Below the pieces are notes generated by a model that saw only the letters and a program-made list of their open reading frames with translations, was not told the origin of the DNA and made no database searches. Both the position numbers and the translations under genes were made by a program. Shown here in pieces: positions 55,308-64,000 of a DNA stretch of 64,000 nt. The DNA is taken from NCBI GenBank assembly GCA_001599815.1, contig BCIA01000003.1, forward strand, positions 372,001-436,000, written 5' to 3'. Every line of letters starts with the position of its first letter. Position 1 is the first letter of the stretch. The stretch comes from Furcasterigmium furcatum (taxonomy: Eukaryota > Ascomycota > Sordariomycetes > Glomerellales > Plectosphaerellaceae).

Positions 55308-57035
55308 CTACACCCGCTCTACGTGAGCCGCATCGACAATCTTGTCCCCGCATTCGCTGTAAGGATCGACCTTGGCCCCTTTGAACTTCCTGGCCGGCGT
55401 CTTGGCGCTGAAGAGTAGATCAATTTCTTGGAAAGTACGGTCCTGTTTCGTGTAAGCCGCAGACCGACCAACTCCGACTCCGTCAATAGTCTCACTCACC
55501 TTGGTTTCTGGCAAGCGGAAGAACGCCCAGACCAGCATGATGCCGCAGGTGCCGGCCCAGAAGAAGCCGGCCTTGCCCTTCCAATTGCCCTCGGTTGGGT
55601 TGATCATGTACGGGTTGATCGTGTTACAGACGATCTGGACGAGGTAATAGGAGATGCGGGCCAGGGAGAGGGTCTTGCTGCGGAGGGTGACCGCCGAGAT
55701 CTCCGACATGATGGCGTAGCAGACAGGGCCGATCGTGGCGAAGCGGATCAGGGCGTTGACGAGAACTATGCTGGCTTGGAAGTAGCTGCTCTGCTGAGAC
55801 TCGCTGATGGCCGAGGCGGCCCCGACGCTGACGAGGCAGAGGAGGGAGCTAGCGAGGGACAACAAATACAGGGATCGACGCCCAAAATGATAGATGAGAA
55901 CCCAGGAGATGATAACGCCGACGCAAGAGAGTCCCAAGGCGCCGACAGACATGTTGAAGGCATTAGAGGCGCTGAGTCCAGCCTGAACGAAGAAGTATGT
56001 CGGTGTTCCAGTCAACACGGTGCCGTCTATGATCTGGCAGACCCACACGAGACAGGTTATCTCCGTGCGACGCAGGTTAATGCCCTTGAAGCAGTCGATA
56101 TACTTCGCATTCGCATTGGTCTCCCTCTCCAGCTGGATCGTATGCTCCATCATGACCAGCGTGGCGGCAAAGTCGATGCACGAGTCTTTAGCCGCCAGCC
56201 TCCGAAGGTTCTTCTCCGCCTCTTCCTTTCTCCCTTGGCGGAGTAGGTTCCAGGGAGACTCGGGCGCGTACCAGATGACTACCAGCAGGGGGATCGGCCA
56301 TGCCCACTGGATCGCGAACGGGATCTTATACGCCCACTCATCCATCCGAGTCGACAGCGCGGACTGCACCCCAGCGGCGAGAAGCAAGCCAGCCGCCCAG
56401 CAGAAACAGATCCAGTTGGCAAGGTACCCGCGTAGGACTGTCGGACAAATCTCAGACGCATAGGCGGGGGCCATGACGGCAAAGACGCCCCATGGAAGCC
56501 CACAGAGGAACGAGCCAGCACACAACATAGCCAGGTTCTGCGCGAAGAAGGTGATGAAGATGGCGCCGCTGACGAAGACGAGCGCCGAGAGAAGTGTCTT
56601 GCGATAGCCAAACTGTTGGGTGAGCCAACCGTTGGCAAAGGCTCCAAAAATAGTGCCCACGCCCGTTGCATTGGCCAGACCGGCCTGCCAGGGTCCTGAG
56701 ATCTGGTTGCCCAGCTGCTCGCCGTAGTATGACCCAAAACGTTCCTGGAAAGCCGGCTGCGCCATGAGGCTGCTGATGAGGATGATGTCGTAGCCTTCCA
56801 TGATGATCGTGATTGAAAAGGCCACGGACCAGGCAACGGCATAGGGGTACAGCCTGATACTCTGTTTGAGAGTCATATTGTGCTCGTTGTCGGCGCCAGC
56901 CTTGCCCTGGGCCAGTTCCTTGGCGGGGTCGTCGACGTGGTCCTTGGCATCGTGGGTGATGTCTTCTTTGACGTCTGGCTGCGGGCCGTCATTGGCAGAC
57001 GCGTTGGATGGTTTGTCCTGCTTAGTGTCTGACAT
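55308..57035 (-). CDS. MFS sugar transporter, alpha-glucoside-permease type
   Basis: Exons 57035..55500 and 55442..55308; 556 residues. The 57 nt intron (GTGAGT...CAG) is in frame and open; splicing yields PETK-DRTFQEIDLLF, the standard sugar-porter C-terminal signature, whereas retention inserts 19 residues in it. About 12 membrane spans follow a long hydrophilic N-terminus. Family motifs include YDIILISSLMAQPAFQERFG, NGWLTQQFGYRKTL, ICPTVLRGYLANW and YAPESPWNLLRQGR. Family knowledge: relatives are maltose/alpha-glucoside:H+ symporters of the plasma membrane. It is divergent from a GH127 enzyme, so the cargo here may be an arabinofuranoside rather than maltose (inference). Confidence 0.9.
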   Translation of the reverse strand: MSDTKQDKPSNASANDGPQPDVKEDITHDAKDHVDDPAKELAQGKAGADNEHNMTLKQSIRLYPYAVAWSVAFSITIIMEGYDIILISSLMAQPAFQERFGSYYGEQLGNQISGPWQAGLANATGVGTIFGAFANGWLTQQFGYRKTLLSALVFVSGAIFITFFAQNLAMLCAGSFLCGLPWGVFAVMAPAYASEICPTVLRGYLANWICFCWAAGLLLAAGVQSALSTRMDEWAYKIPFAIQWAWPIPLLVVIWYAPESPWNLLRQGRKEEAEKNLRRLAAKDSCIDFAATLVMMEHTIQLERETNANAKYIDCFKGINLRRTEITCLVWVCQIIDGTVLTGTPTYFFVQAGLSASNAFNMSVGALGLSCVGVIISWVLIYHFGRRSLYLLSLASSLLCLVSVGAASAISESQQSSYFQASIVLVNALIRFATIGPVCYAIMSEISAVTLRSKTLSLARISYYLVQIVCNTINPYMINPTEGNWKGKAGFFWAGTCGIMLVWAFFRLPETKVSETIDGVGVGRSAAYTKQDRTFQEIDLLFSAKTPARKFKGAKVDPYSECGDKIVDAAHVERV

Positions 57036-57913
57036 GTTGACAATGATGTTGCTGGATTTGATTTGTGGTGGTGCTTCGACTTGATCTGAGAAAGAGGGGA
57101 GAAAAGAGGCTGGAAGTGGATGATGTTGATCGGCAAAGTGCCAGACTTAGCAGGAGACGACTAGACTTTTAACGTGCACTCTCTTCCATTGTCAGTTTTG
57201 GAGGCCGGATGGTGTATCAAGCCCCTTTCAGCGTCTACCAGTTGTATTATTCGTGCGGCTCAGAACGTTTCCACCATCATGGATCACACCCTCAAGTCCA
57301 GGCTTCCTTCCCCGCCCCCAGACACCCTTCACAGGCTCTCCAGCTCACTAGTATACTTTAGAGTCTGTGGATTGGCCGGGGAGCCCAGAAAATGTCTTTG
57401 ATGGCTGCTTGGGTCGTGCCCACCACGTCACTAACGACCGGGCCTAGGGCGAAGTCTCGGGCCGCGGCCCTTCTTGGGGGCCCCTGGGTTCTTGCCGTAT
57501 CTTGAGCCGTCGGACAGGTTGGAATTTATGCCAATTTCATATCCGAATAACCCGAATCATCCGTCGGTCCTCTTCTGGTGGACACTCAAGAGCCGGTAGT
57601 GCCCCGGCGAGGCTGAAGACGGTGGCAGATCAGCAACCCCCTCGCGAGGAGCACGGCCGACGACGCATCGGTGGCATTACGCGCACCACTCAGAGACACC
57701 AGAATATCGTACATTGGGATATCATATGCATCTTCTAGATTACTTTCGCTCGCAAGCGGCGTCGACACTATCCAACCACCATATAAAACCTATGATTCGA
57801 CTTTACTCTCCGACATTACGACAAGCTTCAAAGCCATAGGTATCGAAGAAACACGTCAAAGTTTCCCCATACTACTGGCAACTAGTTGTCTTTCCCCTTC
57901 TCTTTTGCCCACC
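57036..57913. promoter_or_regulatory. Divergent promoter of sugar transporter and GH127
   Basis: 878 bp between start codons at 57035 (minus) and 57914 (plus). I did not find a convincing regulator site. Confidence 0.5.
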
Positions 57914-60329
57914 ATGATAGTGTCTACTAAGCCTGAGCGCCCTCAAGGTACGATCACAACAGCTGTTTAACTCCTTTCCCTCTGCTTACCTTCAGTCAGA
58001 TCTAGTGCCGTTCAAATACAGCCCTTTTCCCTTGGGGTCCATCAAGACCACGGGCTGGCTTCAAGACCAGCTTCAACTCTGCGCCAACGGGCTGGGCGGC
58101 CACCTCTTCGATTTCTACGACTACGTCGCCAAGTCGACCTGGGTCGGCGGGGAGTGTGAGTACAGCGAGCTGAACGAGTCTGCCCCGTACTGGTTCAACG
58201 CCATCGTTCCTCTCGCATGGACTCTCGATGACGCGCGCCTCAAAAAGCAAGCCAAGCAGTTCCTCGATTATGTACTTGATCACCAAGCGGAAGATGGCTG
58301 GCTCGGTCCCGAGACGACACGTCGGACCCGGGGAATCTGGGCCAGGAGCTTGCTCTTCTTCGGCTTGACGGTAATTATTCGACATGCCTTCCGCCCTTTC
58401 TGATATGCTGATATTGTGCGACAGCAATATGCCGAGGCAGACCCCACCGAGGCAGACCGCATCGTCGCAGCGATGCACCGTTTTGTCAAGCTTGCGCACC
58501 CGATGCTCAAGAACAACTTTGAAGGGATGATCCAGAACGGAGACGATGACTTCGATCGCTTCAAGATCGGCCTGATGAGGACGCACGAGATCTCTCAGTC
58601 TCTGCAATGGCTTTACGAGAACCATCCCGACGGGAACGAGGACGTCATCTGGGAGACGATCCACCTAATGTTCGAGTGTGGCAGGACTTGGAAAGGCGAC
58701 TGGACAGAGTTCCTCACCGAAGACGCCTTCCCCAAAGGCAGGGTTGTCCCCTCCAAGGTGTCGACCCCTACTCATGGCGTCAACCTGGCAGAAGGTGGCT
58801 TCTCTCCCCCTGTTGGTTGAAGATAGCTTGTGTCGTTTACAGCTGACATTGCCTTCACAGGCCTTCGCTACCCGACGGTCCTGTATCGAATGAACAAAGA
58901 CAGCAGCCTGACCGGGTATGCGAAACACGCTCTGTACTACATCAACAAATTCCACGGTGCTCGATCTGGTACCATTATCGGAGACGAGCATCTGGCCGGC
59001 CTCGGCGCGCAGAGAGGGTACGGTGACCCGTCCCACCCCATTGTCTTCTGAATCAACCAGCAATCTATTAACTAACCGGTGTCTAGCTCCGAGCTTTGCA
59101 CTGCGGTTGAGCTAATGTTCTCCTGCGCTTACCTCTATCGATTCTATGGCGACAACGAATTCGCGGACCAGACAGAATTGGCCGCCTTCAACGCGCTTCC
59201 CGCCGGGATCTCTCCGGACTGTGAGTGAGGCCCTTAGCTACGAAAAACCGGACTCTGACGACTTTAGGGTGGGCGCATCAGTACACGACGCAGACGAACC
59301 AGCCATGGGCTGGCAGGCTCTCAGAGAGTCCCTTCGGCGATGTCGGGTCTTATGCGAACGCTTTCGGCCTCGAACCCCAATACGTGAGTACCCTTTGTTG
59401 ATGAGTGAAAGAATTCCCTTGAAAAATACTGAAATTTTATCGTTAGCCTTGCTGTACTGTCAACCACCCTCAGGGATATCCCAAGTTTGCGGCGTCGGCG
59501 TTCGCCAGACAAACAGATGGAATAGTCCACATGCTTCTCTGCCCAGCCACATTAACGACCACTGTCAATGGCGGAACGTGCAAAGGTATCGTTTTGCCCT
59601 TCTTGCTTTCTACTCGATCGATGACTCACTATTGCAGTTGAAACTCAAACGCAGTACCCATTCTCTGGGAGGCTTCGGTATACCATCACCACCGAGGAGC
59701 CCTTTAGGTTTTCCGTGCGCATCCCCGGATGGGCATCGGCAAGCTCCAATGACATCATGAGCAGCTTAGACGGAGTTGAGCAGGCCATCGTCACTGACGA
59801 GAATCACCTCGTCAGCTTTGATATCACCGCCGGGTCGACGATATTTGACATCGACCTTCCCCTAGAGCTTCGCGTCGTTCACAGGAATGATACGGCTTCC
59901 ATCTACCGCGGACCGCTACTCTACGCTCTTCGTATCGAATGCACTGAAACGAAACAGACCCCGCTGGATTATCGCGATGACAGCCCCATGGCTGATGGCA
60001 GGATTGTCCCCGGCTGCACCCACGATTACGACCTAAAGCCGGCATCTCCCTGGAAGTACGCGATTGACCCTAGCACGGCGAAAGTGGAAGATTGTCTCAC
60101 CGGAGATGCGGTTCTCCAGAACCCGTTCGCCTCGATTGATGCGGTGCCCTCTGTCGTGACGGTTGATGCCTATCCGATCGAGTGGCCCGAGGAGAAGGGG
60201 ACAATAGTCGACACGCCGCGGAACCCACGCACTGATCCGTCGACCAGGACGAGGATCAAGCTGGTGCCTTTTGGGACCACAATGCTGCACATTGCCGAAT
60301 TTCCAGTCGCGGGGAGGTGGAACGCCTAG
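57914..60329 (+). CDS. GH127 beta-L-arabinofuranosidase
   Basis: Eight exons: 57914..57947, 58000..58370, 58425..58794, 58861..59017, 59087..59220, 59268..59383, 59447..59585 and 59638..60329; seven introns of 47-69 nt; 670 residues. The protein starts MIVSTKPERPQDLVPFKYSPFP without a signal peptide. GH127 marks in order: DGWLGPE, GLMRTHEISQSLQWLYE, ExC at E313/C315 (SELC), HQYTTQTNQPWA, CCTVNHPQGYPKF with C396/C397, and IPGWA. Family knowledge: in bifidobacterial HypBA1, Glu338, Cys340, Cys417 and Cys418 bind zinc and Cys417 is the nucleophile; E313, C315, C396 and C397 correspond. The enzyme should act in the cytosol, fitting the divergent transporter. Confidence 0.92.
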
Positions 60330-60461
60330 ATTATCTGGACCAGGCTGGGACTAAACCCAGCGCAAGCTCGCTAGAATCAGATACTATCAGAAAATTCAGT
60401 TGGCAGACCGGAAATCAGCTGTGTGATTTACCCCTTGAAGGCGACCTGGAATTGTTTCTGG

Positions 60462-60827
60462 TCATGGTCGTGGGAGTGCGGTGGCCGCCAGGAAGAAGAC
60501 ACAAATGCTGCCTGGTGTAACACTTCTATCTGTCGGTCTACCAAGGACATTGATGTTCGTGCAACGTGGGGCAGCGGGGGAGATGTGGTACCGGAATCCG
60601 CTGCATTGGGGACCCGACCAAGTCTCGGCGTAGGTTGGACCGCAGTCATCGGCGACGCGGAAAGAGCGGAGCCCTGCCATGTTGACACAATGGTGGTCAT
60701 GGCCGAATTCCTCCACCACGCCCCTGGAGCCTGTGCAGTCGGGGCCACCTTAACCAATGATGCTGCAGGCATTGCCGAGGCCGAATGTGGTGGCCGAAAG
60801 TAGGAGGATGCCGGTGAGGAGATGCAT
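60462..60827 (-). pseudogene. Small secreted cysteine-rich frame with internal stop
   Basis: From an ATG at 60827 a 20-residue signal-peptide-like segment (MHLLTGILLLSATTFGLGNA) leads to a Cys-rich sequence. A TAA at 60752-60750 (codon 26) interrupts it, after which the same frame stays open to a TGA at 60464-60462. Cysteines lie at codons 21, 31, 47, 62, 75, 89 and 109. A spliced alternative exists: donor GTTAAG at codon 25/26 and an acceptor 82-odd bases later would keep frame but remove two cysteines, with a poorly placed branch site. I favour a recently broken small secreted protein gene. No homologous family recognised. Confidence 0.45.
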
Positions 60828-63002
60828 CGTGAGAAGTGTGCAGTGTTGTTGGTGTGATCGGTGAGGTGCGGTTGAGGAGGGATGGAGGTGGAGTGATGGT
60901 AGAGAATTGTTGAAGTTGTGCTTGATGTTCTGCCTCCCGGCGTATGTATGTTTTCTGATGACCCTATTCGGTCGAGCTCTGTCAAAGAGAGCATGAGTTC
61001 TTGTTCCTGAAGTCTACGAGAGATACGCGGAGTTGTGAAAATCTATGAATATCAACATCATAACTCCGGTCCTTGCTTAGTTACTGAGGACATGCGGTAG
61101 TGCGCAGCGACATGGTTCCTTCTCTCTTGGAATAAGCATCCTTCTAACTGTCGCACGACCTTCACACACACTGCGACAGCTTCGATTCACGACACTATGG
61201 GCCGAAGTAACCGAAAATCATAGGGTTACGACCATGGATGGGACGTTGACGGCCAGTGTCATGAGCAGCTACTTCACTCAATATTCCGCGTATCTAGGCC
61301 ACAGCTGACCTGTGTGATGATCGGATTTAGGAGTCTTCGTCTGAAGTAGAGAGATGTATTGAACAAGCTGGGCGCACAACCCCGCAGATTCGCCTCAAAT
61401 GCTCACCTCATGCCGCCGATCTACATCCCCGGATTCCCCACTGTGGTAAGTGCTGGGGCCTATGTCGTCACACCACGGCCAATGGACCGCGCTGCATTCC
61501 AGTCAGGTCAGTATAGACCGAGGGTCATATACGACTACCGAATGGCTATCCTAAGGAGCGTCTGACTGCTTCCGCACCGTCAAAAATGAAGCCAACAAGA
61601 GCACTCTTTGAAGAAAATGAACCAACATCTTATCTTATCTTATCTCATCTCTGATGACTAAGTGAGATTCCTGAACTGAGAGTATGACTTTCTGTGAGCT
61701 GGGCCATCTGAAGGTACCTGTTGGATGTCTGCCAGTCAGTAGTCAAAAGCGAAGGCGTAGATAAGACTATCTGGAGCATGGAAATCGGGGTGTTTGACTG
61801 TTTGTACTTGATTATCTGGCAGACGGGGCGGACTTAAATGCACGCTGTTCGGAAGTATCTGAGCACGGTCCTTCACCGCGCCCACGATCCTGCCGGCACA
61901 CCATTCTCGGCAATTTGTTTTCTCCCGGTGCTTTTCCACGGTTTCATAATGCGGAGTTGCACGTCAATTTCGTAAATGGTGCTGTCGGGCACGTCAACCG
62001 GTTTCCGGCATCGACAGCGGGTCTCGGGCTGGAGGCAGCACCGATGGCGCCCCACTTGAATCCGCATTCCGTGGCCGAGTGCCCCACGGCGGAACTCATC
62101 CCATGGCGGGATTTGGATTTGGCCCCTCTCTCTCGGCGCCGCCAAAACCCGAGAAACCAGCCCCTGAGGAGAAAACCTGGCAGCACAACCTTCAAGCTGC
62201 GAGACAAAATCCAAAGACGGGATGGGTCCCCGGCGGCCGCAGACTAATCACTGCGCGCTGATTGGTCCGCCGCCCGCCGGGATCTAGATCTCTGGCCGGC
62301 TTGGGCAATGCCTCCAAGATTCCCTACCCCAACTTTCTCCCCTTGTCCCCCTCCATGCCCCCATGACCCTCCAGGAACGGCTATCGGCGGGATCCCGCCA
62401 TCGAGGAATGTTGCCCGTCCCAAAGAGGCATGTGCCACTCGTCGTCATCGAGAGCCCGGCTGGCCCGGCAGAGCCTGTGCCCTAGCTGCCCTCCATTATT
62501 TTCCCTGCGGGGAGGCTATGCTCGTGTCTGAGAAAATCGGCGGAGACTTGGACCGCGGAAAGCCGAAAGCGATCCTGGCTGGGTGCTTGGGCGACGGAAC
62601 AGGGAGGTCGAACACGGCTTTCCGCACGCGCTTACGATTTTGGTGTGTAATGGGATGGGGAGGGAGGTATAAGGTGCGTCGGCAGCCCGTCACGAGAGGG
62701 TGTGTGAGAGATGAGTGATGTTGTGAAGCATTGGTTTTCGGCTTTCTCTCGACATTCGACGTGCTGATTCCGACGACTCGACCGTGAGGAGATCGACTCA
62801 ATCGCCGCCTCGATCAAGTGGCGCTGTATAAGCTCTCCTAGACTGGAGTAACCTGCTGGTCATTCAGCTGAGCTGACCTGCGGTCTACCGACGAGTTCTG
62901 CTGTCAGATCTCATTGTCCTCGCATTTAAGAGGCGTCACGGCCTCTGCCAGGGACTGCGAGACATTCTCCCTCTTTAGACTGAGAGATCACATTCTTCCA
63001 AC
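60828..63002. other. Gene-free interval before the P450
   Basis: About 2.2 kb with short unrecognised frames only. Includes a TCTTA-type short repeat near 61627-61650. The right end must hold the P450 promoter. Confidence 0.45.
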
Positions 63003-64000
63003 ATGGATCTGAGCCATCTCTGGATCTGGCTCGGCCTGGCCGTGGGCGGCGGGTTCGTCTACGTGAGTCTGCCTCTTCACCACCCGCTCCAACCCGACTG
63101 ACAAGCCGCCCGCAGACAACATCCCTCGTCGTCTACCGCGTCTTCTTCCACCCGCTCGCGAAATACCCCGGCCCGTTCCTGGCCAAGCTCACCAATGCCT
63201 ACCAGCTCTACCACGCCTGGAAGGGCGACCGCCACCTCGACTTCTGGCGGATGCACGAGAAGTACGGCCCCGTCGTCCGCTTCGGCCCCAACAGCGTGTC
63301 CTTCAACTCGAACACGGCCCTTAAGGAGATCTACGGCTTCCGCTCCAACGTCCGCAAGGCCGAGTTCTACAACGCCTTCGCGCACCCGACGGCCAACACG
63401 CACAACACGCGCGACAAGGAGGTCCACGCCCGCAAGCGCCGCGTCATGGCGCAGAGTTTCTCCGACGGCGCCATCCGCGAGATGGAGAAGTACGTCCTCG
63501 CCAACATCAGGACCTTCACCCAGCAGGTCGGCCTCGGCGCCGACGACGAGAAGAAGGGCTGGAGCGTGCCGAAGAACATGACCGACTGGTTCAACTACCT
63601 CGCCATGGACATCCTCGGCGACCTGTGCTACGGAAAGGCGTTCCACATGCTCGAGGCCCCGGACAACCGGTTCGCGCTGGACCTGATTGCGGCTGCCACC
63701 AAGCGTCATCTTATTGTAAGTTAAAGCCTGGAGCCTGCAAGTGATGCGATGCTGACAGACCGCAGTGCGGCACCATGCCCATCGTCGACAGGCTCGGCCT
63801 CGACAAGTACCTGTTCCCGACCATCGCCGCCGGCCGCGCCCGCTACATGGTGTACAGCAAGGGCCAGCTCACTGAGCGCACCAAGCTGGGCGACGACTCG
63901 GACCGCCGCGACTTCTTCCACCATCTGCTCAAGGCCCGCGATCCCGAAACCGGCCAGGGCTTCTCTACCCCCGAGCTCTGGGCCGAATCGAACCTGCTGT
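63003..64000 (+). CDS. Cytochrome P450 monooxygenase, N-terminal part
   Basis: The gene runs off the right edge. Exons 63003..63062, 63116..63715 and 63766..>64000; introns 53 and 50 nt. A membrane anchor (MDLSHLWIWLGLAVGGGFVY-TTSLVVYRVFF) leads to HPLAKYPGPFLAKLTNAY, the proline-rich hinge of microsomal P450s, and YGPVVRFGPNSVSFNS. HARKRRVMAQSFSDGAIREMEKYV is the helix C region (fungal RKxxxxxFS pattern), and MDILGDLCYG the F-helix side. The sequence resembles fungal CYPs near the isotrichodermin C-15 hydroxylase-like and benzoate hydroxylase-like groups; the haem Cys and ExxR lie beyond the window. ER membrane enzyme; substrate unknown. Confidence 0.9.

Noticed and set aside
59456..59474. 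Later acceptor (CCCTCAG) for GH127 intron 6
   Set aside because: It would delete the CCTVNHPQG catalytic/zinc motif; the acceptor at 59446 keeps it in frame.
61359..61565. 68-codon plus-strand frame
   Set aside because: Too short, with no signal peptide, domain or splice context.

Overview
The window is nuclear DNA of a filamentous ascomycete (Pezizomycotina, most likely a Sordariomycete). The genes are GC-rich and cut by 47-108 nt GT-AG introns, often with CTGAC/CTAAC-like branch sites. Fungus-specific families are frequent: SesA/NACHT-type NLR genes, CFEM, Zn2Cys6 regulator, cellobiose dehydrogenase. I cannot name the species. Exon limits were inferred by hand from splice consensus and reading phase; the proposed exons add up to whole codons.

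Region by region. (1) 1-5.8 kb is an accessory self-recognition block. It holds the 3' part of a NACHT/ankyrin NLR, two small SesA-like genes that end in the same Gly/Gln/Asn-rich amyloid-signalling-type motif, and a 2EXR/F-box-like gene. (2) 6.2-34.1 kb is a conserved housekeeping core: VPS41, APC1 (bimE), eIF3e, mitochondrial ribosomal protein mL49, SWI1, UTP6 and CWH43. Several are divergent pairs with about 0.45-0.55 kb between start codons. SWI1 has about 5 kb of gene-free DNA upstream. (3) 34.5-43.2 kb holds an AYR1-like reductase, PMP3, two divergently transcribed four-helix membrane proteins, a glycolipid-transfer (HET-C2-type) protein and a GPI-anchored CFEM protein. (4) 45-64 kb is a metabolic and secreted accessory region: cellobiose dehydrogenase with a CBM1; a dienelactone-hydrolase-like enzyme, a metallo-beta-lactamase-fold lactonase and a Zn2Cys6 regulator; a relic of an NLR N-terminus; a sugar transporter divergent from a GH127 beta-L-arabinofuranosidase; a broken small secreted cysteine-rich frame; and the start of a cytochrome P450.

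How the genes may work together. The NLR and the two SesA genes look like a sensor-plus-effectors programmed-cell-death locus in which the shared C-terminal motif would carry the signal. The hydrolase/lactonase/regulator trio looks like a small lactone or xenobiotic catabolism cluster. The transporter/GH127 pair suggests import followed by cytosolic cleavage of arabinofuranosides. These three are inferences from family and context. The housekeeping calls rest on recognisable protein sequence.
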